DNA of 49,030 bases from Parcubacteria group bacterium GW2011_GWD2_42_14 (lineage in GTDB: Bacteria; Patescibacteriota; Minisyncoccia; Phycocordibacterales; UBA12088). The stretch is taken from assembly GCA_000998045.1 (NCBI GenBank), contig LCCS01000018.1:1-49030 (forward strand), given 5' to 3'. Within the stretch, counting starts at the first letter, position 1; each line of letters starts with the position of its first letter. The position numbers and the translations under genes are program-made. The notes beneath the pieces were generated by a model. That model did no database searches. It worked only from the letters and a program-made list of their open reading frames with translations, and was not told the origin of the DNA. Below, one piece after another: positions 36,797-45,720 of this stretch.

Positions 36797-37212
36797 TGAC
36801 GAATGTATCAAAACGTAAACTACAACCTTCACATCTCAACAAACTGTATACCGAACTGGCAAAGACAATTGTCAGTCTTGATAAGAAAAGTGCAGACATT
36901 TTTCTTGACGAGTTACTTGGAGATGAAGAGAAAATAATGATTGCAAAAAGGTTAGCGGCAATAGTGATGTTGATAGAAAAAAATTCCGTGTACCGTGTTG
37001 CACAGTTACTCCTCTTGAGTCCTTCGACAGTAGCTCAGCTTAAAGATAAGTTAACCACTGGAAAGTACATGCGCATTGAACATATGCTCAAGCGTAGGAA
37101 GAAAGAGTATGCAGATTTTTGGAACACGCTAGAAGTAATCTTGCGTGCTGGAATGCCTCCTCAAGGAAGAGGAAGATGGAAATCGACTATAAATTTGTTG
37201 AACAAAAGATAA
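36796..37212 (+). CDS. TrpR/YerC-like DNA-binding repressor
   Basis: 138 aa. The TrpR-fold region reads LDELLGDEEKIMIAKRLAAIVMLIEKNSVYRVAQLLLLSPSTVAQLKDKLTTGKY, the helix-turn-helix expected of TrpR and YerC/YecD proteins, followed by a basic helix (IEHMLKRRKKEYADFW). The C-terminus is basic. There is no tryptophan operon here, so the ligand is unknown. Leaderless-type start; its own operator palindrome covers the -10, and two more palindromes lie at 37219 and 37361. Confidence 0.8.
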   Translation: MTNVSKRKLQPSHLNKLYTELAKTIVSLDKKSADIFLDELLGDEEKIMIAKRLAAIVMLIEKNSVYRVAQLLLLSPSTVAQLKDKLTTGKYMRIEHMLKRRKKEYADFWNTLEVILRAGMPPQGRGRWKSTINLLNKR

Positions 37213-37218
37213 AACTTT

Positions 37219-37250
37219 TTACTACCTTACGGTTAACCGTAAGGTAGTAA
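37219..37250. promoter_or_regulatory. Operator-like palindrome 2
   Basis: A perfect 32-bp inverted repeat sharing the core TTACGGTTAACCGTAA with the other two copies; the flanks (TTACTACC/GGTAGTAA) differ but stay complementary. It sits just after the TrpR-like stop and may also act as a terminator. Confidence 0.6.
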
Positions 37251-37360
37251 GCGTTCTTTTGAAGAATCTTGGAATTTTCGTTTTCTAAAACATTCTTTCG
37301 TTTTTTCTTTAGATTAAAAAGACAAATATTTACAGTACTTCCCTACAGGGTTGCGTAGAA

Positions 37361-37390
37361 CAATACCTTACGGTTAACCGTAAGGTATTG
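37361..37390. promoter_or_regulatory. Operator-like palindrome 3
   Basis: A perfect 30-bp inverted repeat (CAATACC flanks) with the same TTACGGTTAACCGTAA core, 14 nt past the metG stop. With palindrome 2 it fills the gap between the convergent TrpR-like and metG genes. Confidence 0.6.
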
Positions 37391-37403
37391 TGGATAGGAC
37401 AAC

Positions 37404-38852
37404 TTACAAGTCCAGTCTTGGAAACATGATTTCCGGCTTTTTATTGGCGAGGATAGTCTCTTTGATGAGCTTACTAGTAGTTGGCATACTAGGATGTAGC
37501 ATCCGAGCAATATGGTAGAGCTCAAGTACTAGCTCTGCAATAATCCGCTTACCTTCCTCGGGATTAGTTTTTACAACTTTAAACGGTTCTTCCTCAGTCA
37601 TGTGTGCATCAGCACGACCTATCCTGCTCCAAACATAATCCATCGCAGTACTGAACTCAAAGGCATCAAGCGCTTGGGTAAACTCATCGGGAAAATCAAT
37701 AGCGTCTGGTCTCTGCACTGGAGCATCTAGGTGCGTCTCTGCAAGCTTCATCACTCGCGAGACAAGGTTACCCAAACCATTCACCAGGTTTGCGGTGTAC
37801 GCGGTATGGAATTTTTCCATGGTAAAATCACCATCTTCAAAGGGATGTTGATGGCGTAAGAAATAGTACCGCACCGCATCAATACCATATTTTTCTATAA
37901 GATCTATCGGATTAATGACGTTACCTATCGACTTACTCATCTTCTGTCCGTCGACCGTAAAGTAACCGTGTACAAAGACAGTATGTGGAAGCGGTATTCC
38001 ACCAGATAGCAACATGGCCGGCCAATATACCGTATGAAATCTGTTTATGCCCTTACCAATACAATGAATTCGCTCGTTAGCATCAAGCCAAAAATCTTGA
38101 AACGCCTTACCTTCATGTGCGTAATCCAAGACGTTAATATAATTCGACAAGGCATCGAACCACACGTACATAACTTGCGAATCGTCCCCAGGGACAGGCA
38201 CCCCCCACCCATGCGCCCGTTCGACTGAGCGCGATATGCTGAAATCTTCAAGTCCAGATTTTATGAAAGAAAGAATCTCATTCTTACGCGTCTCTGGGAT
38301 AATGTGCAATGTGTCGGACTCTATAAGCTCAGTGAGAGTTTTTTGGTAATTGCTAAGCTTGAAAAAATAATTCGATTCTTTAATCTGTTCTAGTTTTTTT
38401 CCCGGGTGCTCGGGACACTCGCCCTGCTCATTGATATCCTTCTCAGTCTTAAACTCCTCACACCCAACACAGTACAACCCTTCATATTCTTTTTTATAAA
38501 TGTCGCCTTTCTTATTCGCCACATCCCATAGCTTCTGTGCTCCTTGAGTATGTACGTCGCTGTTTGATGTCTCAATAAAACAGTCGTATGAAATGTTCAA
38601 ACGGTCACATGTTTCTTTGAAGTATGCAGCATGCCGACGTACAAATGGTTGCACAGCTTCGTTTGCTTCCTCGGCCTTGAGCACATTCTTTAGTGCATTG
38701 TCGTCTGTGCCTGTGGTAAAAAACACATCGTCGCCAGCGAGTCGTCGATACCGTGCATACGTATCAGTCTGCACAAACTCTAAAGCATGACCAATATGCG
38801 GTCGCGCATTAACATACGGAATGGATGTAGATACAAATACTTTATTCTTCAT
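37404..38852 (-). CDS. metG: Methionyl-tRNA synthetase
   Basis: 482 aa, class I. HIGH-type PYVNARPHIGHALEFVQTDTYARYRR, a cysteine knuckle (GLYCVGCEEF...GECPEHPGKKL), WFDALSNYINVLDY, KMSKS as DGQKMSKSIGNVINPIDL, and an anticodon-binding helical C-terminus. The C-terminal EMAPII-like domain of some family members is absent. It charges tRNA-Met for initiation and elongation. No Shine-Dalgarno; ATG follows TTGTCGC. Confidence 0.95.
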   Translation of the reverse strand: MKNKVFVSTSIPYVNARPHIGHALEFVQTDTYARYRRLAGDDVFFTTGTDDNALKNVLKAEEANEAVQPFVRRHAAYFKETCDRLNISYDCFIETSNSDVHTQGAQKLWDVANKKGDIYKKEYEGLYCVGCEEFKTEKDINEQGECPEHPGKKLEQIKESNYFFKLSNYQKTLTELIESDTLHIIPETRKNEILSFIKSGLEDFSISRSVERAHGWGVPVPGDDSQVMYVWFDALSNYINVLDYAHEGKAFQDFWLDANERIHCIGKGINRFHTVYWPAMLLSGGIPLPHTVFVHGYFTVDGQKMSKSIGNVINPIDLIEKYGIDAVRYYFLRHQHPFEDGDFTMEKFHTAYTANLVNGLGNLVSRVMKLAETHLDAPVQRPDAIDFPDEFTQALDAFEFSTAMDYVWSRIGRADAHMTEEEPFKVVKTNPEEGKRIIAELVLELYHIARMLHPSMPTTSKLIKETILANKKPEIMFPRLDL

Positions 38853-38876
38853 GCGACAATTTTTACAACTTTTAAT

Positions 38877-39941
38877 CTAGACAACCACACCTCTTTCATT
38901 CGGATACTCAAGCTGTTCCTTTCCCCGCTGAATGTCTCTCACCCACTCTCGTATCGCCGCAGCCACTGGAACTGCGATAAGAATACCGAGAAATCCAGCA
39001 AGTTGCGAACCTGCAATAATGGCAAGGATTACCACGAGCGGAGGTACTCCCAATATTTTTTGTACCACCATCGGGTAGATAACGTTTCCTTGAAGCTGGT
39101 TAACAATCACATAGAGTACAATCACAAAGAGTGCCATTGCCGTTCCTGAATCAATAAACGCGAGCATAACTGCAGGAATAGCTGCTAAAATAGAACCGAA
39201 AACAGGGATAAGCTCAAGTATTGACGCAACGATAGCCAAGAGAAGCGCGTACTTTACCCCAAGAATAAGCAACCCAAAGTACACCAGTACACCCACAATG
39301 AGCGAAAGCAGAAGCTGTCCTTGAAGCCAGCGACCTATTTTTACCTGTGCTCTTTTCCAAAGATCGAGCATATATGCATGGTGATGAGGTGGCGTTACTA
39401 AACGTAAAAAGTCATCAAGTCCCCTATCCTGTACCGCAAAGTAAAACGAAAGAACCATGATAAGTATAAAAGAGATAAGTCCACCAAAGATTTTATTTGC
39501 AACATTCAATACCCCACTTGAAGATGTTTTTACCACATCCTGTAGCTGGAGGAGCTGTTCGGTTATAGAGACTGTGCCGTTACCATCTCCCACCATACTC
39601 TCAACTGGAGCAAGGTTCAGTGTTTCTAGATACACAGGCAGTGAGCGGAAAAAGTCCGCAGCTTCGGTAAGGAGTGGGGGAAGGAAAAAGTAAAAAAACA
39701 AAACCGTGCTTAAGACCACAAGTAAATATATAATGACCACCGCAAGTACCCGAGGAAAACTCCGCCGGACAAACCACATTGTGACAGGCTCTATCGCACT
39801 CGCAAATACTACCGCGGTGAGTATGACGAGCAAAAGATCTCTAAGAAGAAACGCTAACCAAAAACCCAAGATTATAAATAGCACCATAACCACCGTTCCC
39901 GGAGTTATTGAAATCGTTATGATAGGTTTTTGAGTAGACAT
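38877..39941 (-). CDS. AI-2E family permease (PerM-like)
   Basis: 354 aa with about eight membrane helices and the family features VLFFYFFLPPLLTEAADFFRSLP, SFYFAVQDRGLDDFLRLVTPPHHHAYMLDLW, GVKYALLLAIVASILELIPVFGSILAAIPAVMLAF and NQLQGNVIYPMVVQKILGVPPLVVILAIIAGSQLAGFLGILIAVPVAAAIRE. Relatives export small molecules or ions; the substrate is unknown. Its ATG is 49 nt past the glycyl-tRNA synthetase stop, so it could be part of the same transcript. Confidence 0.85.
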   Translation of the reverse strand: MSTQKPIITISITPGTVVMVLFIILGFWLAFLLRDLLLVILTAVVFASAIEPVTMWFVRRSFPRVLAVVIIYLLVVLSTVLFFYFFLPPLLTEAADFFRSLPVYLETLNLAPVESMVGDGNGTVSITEQLLQLQDVVKTSSSGVLNVANKIFGGLISFILIMVLSFYFAVQDRGLDDFLRLVTPPHHHAYMLDLWKRAQVKIGRWLQGQLLLSLIVGVLVYFGLLILGVKYALLLAIVASILELIPVFGSILAAIPAVMLAFIDSGTAMALFVIVLYVIVNQLQGNVIYPMVVQKILGVPPLVVILAIIAGSQLAGFLGILIAVPVAAAIREWVRDIQRGKEQLEYPNERGVVV

Positions 39942-39990
39942 TACTCAAAATAGTAACGTATTGTAAGTATTTAGCAAATGTCCTCAAACA

Positions 39991-41367
39991 TTATGCTCGT
40001 AGAGTATGCACGAGTTCAGAAATAGGGATACGTTTTTGTTCACCACTGTCTCGTTCCCTGACAGTAACCGCAACGTCTTCAAGTGTCTCAAAATCAACAG
40101 TGACACAGTACGGTGTTCCTATTTCATCTTGTCGTCGATACCGCTTGCCGATATTTCCATTGTCATCAAACTCGCAGTGCATTTCTACCTTAAGTAAATC
40201 AAATATCTCGCGAGCTTTTGCGACTAATTCAGGTTTGTTTTTGAGAAGAGGAAAAACCGCTACCTTAATAGGGGCCAAGTGGTACGGGAATCGTAACACC
40301 GTTCGAATATCACCACCCAACTCGTCCGTATCATAAAATTCAGTCAAGACCGCAAGAAATGTTCTATCTACACCGACCGATGTTTCCACGATATGTGGCA
40401 CATACTCAACGCCACTTGTTGGGTCACGGTACTTTAAACTCACCCCTGAGTGTTTCTGATGCTGGGTTAAGTCATAGTCACCACGCGCATGTACACCTTC
40501 AAGCTCCTTAAATCCAAACGGAAAACGATACTCAATATCCCATGCTGCTTTAGCGTAGAAGACTAGGTTTTCATGTTGATGCCACTGGATGTTTTCTTTG
40601 CTAAAACCAAGACTTTCAATGTAATACTTCATACGCTTCTCACGCCACACCTCGTACACCTCCATTTCTCTATCAGGCTCAACAAACATCTGCATTTCCA
40701 TTTGTTCAAATTCGCGTTTTCTAAAAATATATTGGCGTGGAGCAATTTCGTTTCTAAACGCCTTGCCTATTTGTGCTATACCGAAAGGTACCTTTACTCG
40801 TGTCGTGTCCAACACATTCTTAAAATTGAGATATATTCCCTGACACGTCTCACCTCGTAAGTATACAGGCTCTTTACTCCAGTCTTCAGTAAAATTACCA
40901 AGATTTGCCTTGACGAGTAAGTTGAAATTTTTTATCTCAGAAAAATTCTTTTTCCCACACTTTGGGCAAGCTATCTTTTCACGGTACGTATCAAACACCT
41001 GATTAATTTCCTCTACTGTCATTTTCTCATCAGCAAAACCACCCGCCTCTTCGATAAGATGGTCTGCGCGAGAACGGGTATTACACTCACGACACTCCAC
41101 CACAGGATCAGAGAAACCACCAACATGCCCCGATGCCACCCAAACCTCTGGGCGGGTAAAAATGCTCGAATCCAATCCAACAATGTTGTCCTCAAGTTGT
41201 ACCATAGAGCGCCACCATGCGGACCTAATGTTTTTCGCAAGCTCTGCCCCATACGGACCGTAGTCATAGAGTCCTATAAAACCACCATATATTTCCGAAT
41301 TGGGATATACGAACCCTCGTCTTTTTGCGATTGCCACGATTTCATCTATGGTTGGTGTTTTTTTCAT
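39991..41367 (-). CDS. glyS: Glycyl-tRNA synthetase, dimeric type
   Basis: 458 aa, class II alpha2 type as in archaea, eukaryotes and many Gram-positives rather than the alpha2beta2 form. Motifs: RGFVYPNSEIYGGFIGLYDYGPYGAELAKNIRSAWW, a zinc-type knuckle CRECNTRS ... CPKCGKKNF, RGETCQGIYLNFKNVL, GIAQIGKAFRNEIAPRQYIFRKREFEQMEMQMF (motif 2), and GVDRTFLAVLTEFYD (motif 3). It follows the 686-aa membrane protein by 12 nt, so they share a transcript. Confidence 0.95.
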   Translation of the reverse strand: MKKTPTIDEIVAIAKRRGFVYPNSEIYGGFIGLYDYGPYGAELAKNIRSAWWRSMVQLEDNIVGLDSSIFTRPEVWVASGHVGGFSDPVVECRECNTRSRADHLIEEAGGFADEKMTVEEINQVFDTYREKIACPKCGKKNFSEIKNFNLLVKANLGNFTEDWSKEPVYLRGETCQGIYLNFKNVLDTTRVKVPFGIAQIGKAFRNEIAPRQYIFRKREFEQMEMQMFVEPDREMEVYEVWREKRMKYYIESLGFSKENIQWHQHENLVFYAKAAWDIEYRFPFGFKELEGVHARGDYDLTQHQKHSGVSLKYRDPTSGVEYVPHIVETSVGVDRTFLAVLTEFYDTDELGGDIRTVLRFPYHLAPIKVAVFPLLKNKPELVAKAREIFDLLKVEMHCEFDDNGNIGKRYRRQDEIGTPYCVTVDFETLEDVAVTVRERDSGEQKRIPISELVHTLRA

Positions 41368-41379
41368 ATGTAGTAATTA

Positions 41380-43440
41380 TTATTTAACGACACCCCATAC
41401 TTTACTAAAATATGGATCTTTTTCCAGTTTTGAGTTTACCACGCGAATTTTTTGAGTAAGAACATTTTTGGTGAAGGCATCTGTACCCTGCAACACTATA
41501 CTGTCAACAAGTATCAATTCCTCACCCAATTGACTGATACTAGGGACCACACCCACTTGGAAACTAATCTTGCGTGATGCTTCTTGGTATCCCGTATCCC
41601 GAGCAACAGTCCCAAGCGACCAAATCACTTCACGGGTCACTGGGTTGAAGACGACGGACTCACTTTGAGGGACAACCTGTCCCAACCATTCCATGTACAC
41701 GGGGAGTTCACCCTTCAAGATAACTGAATCTGCATTGTTTGTAGAGTTGGAGACATCCCACACAATCGTGTACGTCGTGCGCTCATTAACTTCCGGCGGG
41801 TGTGGCCCGGTATTTGTAAATGAACCAACCCCATACAGAGCGTAGGCTTCATAATCTAAGTCGGTATTAAAAAGTATCGTCCTTTTTGACTGTTCCTGTA
41901 AGTTCTGTTGTACAGGTATATTGTCAGAGATTCTTCGTGCTCGTACGACAAACTCAATATCCATCGAGGGATTACTTGCTCTTGTACCTTTCTCATACGG
42001 CTTAGTGCTAAATTTAAATGGTAATTCTCCTTCCTGCCCTGCCTCTACATTTCTTAAAAAATCAGCAGTTTGTGGGGTCCAGATAAGTACTCTATCAATG
42101 GAACGGAAAAAGCCTGTTCCTGCAGTAACTGATGCAAGATTGAGCATAACACCAGTAAAGTGAGCCTCAATTTCAACATCATGAAGCGCGTCTCCCAACG
42201 CGTTTTTCCATTTGAGGTTACCTCGAACTTGTTCCCCTAATGTGCTTGTGACTTGTGGATTTGCGTTATCATCAAGCTCGAGTGAGAGTTCCATAAACGG
42301 CTTCGTAACCAGGAGAGGGTGCTCAATTTTTTGAAGTATAGTAGCTAAGCCTTTTGCGTCAACTGTATCTTTTTCCCCAACAGAGAAGGTAACGGTTCTC
42401 GCCTCAACACCCTGCCCTCTCACAATCCCACGTACCTTTACCGTCCGTACTTTCCCGGCAATCAAATCTCCCACCTCCCATACCCTGTCATCCTCGGTCG
42501 GTTCCGGTACTGATGAAACGAATTCAAAACCATATGGATACTCAGCAACGATTCTAAGATCAGGAACTGTTTCTTCTGAGTTAGAGGTAACCGACACTTC
42601 AAGTTCTAACTCCTGTCCTGACGAAATTTCCTCTAACCCTTCTACCGTCAAACTAACTGGTGATGTAGAGATGAGAATGACATAAGGTTGTTCACAAGTA
42701 AAAGATGCACTACTGTCATCTATTTCATAGGATACAATGGTTTTTATTTCCTGCTCCGTTTGTTCTTGTCCAAACAAAAGTGCCGTCGTTGATGTACGCA
42801 CATGCTCTCCCACCTCAATGGTTCCTACTTGTTCTTTCGTCGAAGGGAGCCCACTTGAAGATAGTTGTGCATCACGTGCTCCGTCGGGAAAAACAACTTC
42901 TAAGGAAGCATTCTTCATGGGAACGGGATTGTTGTTCGTGACTGAGACATCGAGAATAAGTTTCTTACCACTTGGGATAGAGTGCGGACCGGTAACAGCA
43001 ATGGCGACATTTTTACACGACACTTGATTTTTACCTCCAATCAGGTAAAAACCCGCAAGTCCAATTGCAAAAAGAAAGAACAGGAAAGAGGCAATAAGTA
43101 CGGCTTTGATAATACGCGACACAAAGCGATCTTCCTGCGGATCTTCAACCTCCACTGCATCAGCAGAAAACCGTTTATCATCAAGTATTGACGGCTTTGG
43201 TATCACTTGCCCAGGTATATGTCCTCGATGAAGCTCATCCAAAATTTCTTGTGGGTCTTGTGGCATCTCATACCTCTCTTCCCCTTCCCCTTCCTGCATA
43301 CGCTCGGCTTCATCCCATGAAGACGCAACTTGGTGCGGAGCATCTTCATGGAGTGCACGACGCTCGTGTAGAACTGGCTCTACGTTCCGAACATAGAGCT
43401 TCTTTTTCATTTTTTCTACGCTACTATCTTTGTCTACCAT
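41380..43440 (-). CDS. Membrane-anchored multi-domain surface protein
   Basis: 686 aa. A cytoplasmic, charged N-terminus (~110 aa, many Glu, Arg, Gln) precedes one membrane helix (AVLIASFLFFLFAIGLAGFYLIGG), then repeated beta-sandwich domains of the DUF11 or Ig-like kind (LDVSVTNNNPVPMKNASLEVVFPDG, LEVSVTSNSEETVPDLRIVAEYPYG, YTIVWDVSNSTNNADSVILKGELP). It probably faces outwards on the cell surface. Co-transcribed with glyS downstream. A TIR element lies just upstream of its start. Function unknown. Confidence 0.8.
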   Translation of the reverse strand: MVDKDSSVEKMKKKLYVRNVEPVLHERRALHEDAPHQVASSWDEAERMQEGEGEERYEMPQDPQEILDELHRGHIPGQVIPKPSILDDKRFSADAVEVEDPQEDRFVSRIIKAVLIASFLFFLFAIGLAGFYLIGGKNQVSCKNVAIAVTGPHSIPSGKKLILDVSVTNNNPVPMKNASLEVVFPDGARDAQLSSSGLPSTKEQVGTIEVGEHVRTSTTALLFGQEQTEQEIKTIVSYEIDDSSASFTCEQPYVILISTSPVSLTVEGLEEISSGQELELEVSVTSNSEETVPDLRIVAEYPYGFEFVSSVPEPTEDDRVWEVGDLIAGKVRTVKVRGIVRGQGVEARTVTFSVGEKDTVDAKGLATILQKIEHPLLVTKPFMELSLELDDNANPQVTSTLGEQVRGNLKWKNALGDALHDVEIEAHFTGVMLNLASVTAGTGFFRSIDRVLIWTPQTADFLRNVEAGQEGELPFKFSTKPYEKGTRASNPSMDIEFVVRARRISDNIPVQQNLQEQSKRTILFNTDLDYEAYALYGVGSFTNTGPHPPEVNERTTYTIVWDVSNSTNNADSVILKGELPVYMEWLGQVVPQSESVVFNPVTREVIWSLGTVARDTGYQEASRKISFQVGVVPSISQLGEELILVDSIVLQGTDAFTKNVLTQKIRVVNSKLEKDPYFSKVWGVVK

Positions 43441-43450
43441 GTAATTGAGT

Positions 43451-43557
43451 TAGGACCTACGCAAACGGCACATTTCATCGTTGCCTGTACGCCTCCTCCT
43501 TCGCTCCTCTGAGCTACGGCGGACAAGTCGAACTGCATCCGCTTGCCTAGGTCCTAT
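43451..43557 (-). mobile_element. TIR element copy R4
   Basis: 107 nt, the shortest copy, bounded by TAGGACCTACGCAAACGG and a diverged complement (GCTTGCCTAGGTCCTA). The central region is replaced by an unrelated segment ending CTACGGCGGACAAG. It lies in the gap between recO and the 686-aa protein. Confidence 0.7.
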
Positions 43558-43578
43558 GAGTATAGCATGAGCGCACGA

Positions 43579-44157
43579 TTATTTTGCTCCTTCAAGTGCA
43601 TTATTAACACGCATTACAAGGGTTTGCTTATGGACTTGGGCCAGCTCAATAAGCTCAACTGTAAATGCTGTATTGCCAAAAAACCTTTCTATAAGAGGGT
43701 CTTGTACTGGTCGCGCCACATAGCCGAGTATGTTGAGAAATCGTAAAACAGTTACTACCTCAATAAGTGTCGCGTACTCTTCAGGAAATGTATGAAATGC
43801 TTGAGTACCGCATTTCAGCACATCAAACAACTCAATAGTGGTATCTTCAACTGGCACCATACTACCAATAAGGTGCAGGATTCTCTTTTTATATATTTGT
43901 TGTGCCAGAGGGACACGCTCTTCTCTCCCTGTTTGCGCTCCCGTGATACGCCACGTCTCTCTGCCTCGTACGAGTGTTATGTCTGACATTTCTCCTGTTT
44001 GCAGAGCGTACCTGTTGCGACTTTTTAGCTCACGCACACTCTGTCCATGAGCGTAGAGAAGTCCTAGCTCTCGGGTAAGCAGTTTGTACACCTTATTTGA
44101 TTCACCTTGCGGATACGCTTCTAGGATATACGCTTCAGTTGTATACAGTGTATGCAT
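43579..44157 (-). CDS. recO: DNA repair protein RecO
   Basis: 192 aa, shorter than the usual ~240. The N-terminal OB fold (YTTEAYILEAYPQGESNKVYKLLTRELGLLYAHGQSVRELKSRNRYALQTGEMSDITLVRG) is typical, then a helical region. The C-terminal zinc cysteines found in many RecO proteins are absent. RecO helps load RecA on gapped DNA. TATAAG, partly formed by the end of TIR element R5, lies 11 nt before ATG. Confidence 0.85.
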   Translation of the reverse strand: MHTLYTTEAYILEAYPQGESNKVYKLLTRELGLLYAHGQSVRELKSRNRYALQTGEMSDITLVRGRETWRITGAQTGREERVPLAQQIYKKRILHLIGSMVPVEDTTIELFDVLKCGTQAFHTFPEEYATLIEVVTVLRFLNILGYVARPVQDPLIERFFGNTAFTVELIELAQVHKQTLVMRVNNALEGAK

Positions 44158-44171
44158 GAGAACTAGTTCTT

Positions 44172-44352
44172 ATAGGACTTACACAAACGGCGCACCACAA
44201 GAGTACTTCATTTTTCTAATTGCAAAGCTCATAAGAAAAATTAGTCGCATTTCATCGTTGCTCGTCACAAAATATCTCTCGTAGTATTGTTCATACAACT
44301 CGTTCTATTTTGCTTGGGCGCCTCGAACTGCATCCGTTTGCGTAATTCCTAT
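44172..44352 (-). mobile_element. TIR element copy R5, overlapping the ileS 3' end
   Basis: 181 nt with ends TATAGGACTTACACAAACGG and CGTTTGCGTAATTCCTAT. It includes a ~45-nt insert with a hairpin TTTTTCTAATT/AATTAGTC-like segment. On the minus strand its first codons are read as the C-terminus of IleRS (IGITQTDAVRGAQAK, then stop), while the far end supplies a -10-like TATAAG to recO. Confidence 0.8.
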
Positions 44353-45720
44353 CTTAGTAAGTGAGGCAGTGAAGGTAACCGTGTCCACTGTAAAAGGTAT
44401 ACCCTCGTCGAGTGACGTTGCAAAGGAAACTGTCTCAACACCTGCCACACGAGTAAGCTCACTCTCCGCAACTTCAAGCAACTGCTTCCCCTCAACACTC
44501 GTCTCTACAGTCAGTGTAACTTTGTCTTCTGGAGAAAGACCTGTCTTTTTTCGCATATCTTGAATAGCACGCACAATATCTCGCACAGCACCTTCTTGTC
44601 GGAGATCATCAGTAAGCTCTGTGTCCAAGACCACCTCATCTTCCTGTGATGCGTCTACGGCGCATACTTTTACATTTATCTCATCACAAAGAATTTCAAG
44701 AAGGGCTGATTCAGATTCAAAACGATTAGTTGCAAGGGTGATTTTCGCAAGCGGTTGTCGCACTTTTATACCTGCTTTTTGTCGTGCCTCAAGCGCAAGG
44801 GATGCGAGACGTCGTATTTCTGACATATCATCTATGATTTTCTTATCAGGCTCACTATATGAAGGCCATTCCTCAAGATGAACACTCTCCTTTTCTCCCC
44901 CGACACCTTTGTATAGGCTCTCAGCGATGTATGGTGTGATAGGCGCAACGATCTTTGCAAGAGTAAGAAATACTTCACGCGACACCGCAAGGACACGGAG
45001 GCGGTCTTCGGCATCCTCTGATTTGAAACGATCACGAGATCTGCGGATATACCATGTCGAGAGATCAGTCACAAAGTCACGCAACACACGTGCACTTCGT
45101 ATCGTGTCATATGCATCCATGTGGCGCGTCACGCTTTGTACAGTTTCCCCAAGTCGAGCGAGTACCCATGTATCGAGCTTCGTAAGGTTTTGCACATCAC
45201 GCACCTTCTCTGTGTTTGTGCCGATGTTCATCTCGTAAAACTTATACGAATTCCATATCATGTTGATGAAACGGTTGTGTGCTTCGCGAAGCTCTTCGTC
45301 CTTAAAGGCAGAATCTTCCGCCGACATCACCACAGATCCCATCATGTAAAAGCGCATGGCATCAGCTCCGTAGAGGTCTATGTTGACGTATGGGTCGGTG
45401 AAGTTTTTCTTTGATTTGCTTATCTTTGCTCCATCGAAAGCAAGGAGTGTGCCTGTCGTGACACAGTTCTTAAAACTTGGATTGTCAAAGAGCAAGACGC
45501 CCATCGCATGCATGTAGTAAAACCATGTTCGTGTCTGAGCAATGTACTCGGTGATAAAGTCTCCTGGGTATCGTCTCTCCACCACTTCTTTGTTTTCATG
45601 CGGATAATGCTCTGAGGCAAATGGCATCGAGCCTGACTCCACCCAGCAGTCCACTACTTCAGGAGTACGTATGAGACGCGCTCCATCTTCTGCAACAAGC
45701 TCAAGTATATCGATATAACT
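44305..45720 (-). CDS. ileS: Isoleucyl-tRNA synthetase, C-terminal part (frameshifted)
   Basis: About 471 aa continuing the synthetase after the frameshift at 45720. It begins SYIDILELVAEDGARLIRTPEVVDCWVESGSMPFASEHYP, includes the KMSKS motif as AKISKSKKNF, DPYVNIDLYGADAMRFYM, an anticodon-binding helical region (SRDRFKSEDAEDRLRVLAVSREVFLTLAKIVAPITPYIAESLY), and a C-terminal domain. The last 15 residues come from TIR element R5. Not a separate gene; ATG at 45654 lacks start signals. Confidence 0.85.
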   Translation of the reverse strand, partial: SYIDILELVAEDGARLIRTPEVVDCWVESGSMPFASEHYPHENKEVVERRYPGDFITEYIAQTRTWFYYMHAMGVLLFDNPSFKNCVTTGTLLAFDGAKISKSKKNFTDPYVNIDLYGADAMRFYMMGSVVMSAEDSAFKDEELREAHNRFINMIWNSYKFYEMNIGTNTEKVRDVQNLTKLDTWVLARLGETVQSVTRHMDAYDTIRSARVLRDFVTDLSTWYIRRSRDRFKSEDAEDRLRVLAVSREVFLTLAKIVAPITPYIAESLYKGVGGEKESVHLEEWPSYSEPDKKIIDDMSEIRRLASLALEARQKAGIKVRQPLAKITLATNRFESESALLEILCDEINVKVCAVDASQEDEVVLDTELTDDLRQEGAVRDIVRAIQDMRKKTGLSPEDKVTLTVETSVEGKQLLEVAESELTRVAGVETVSFATSLDEGIPFTVDTVTFTASLTKIGITQTDAVRGAQAK

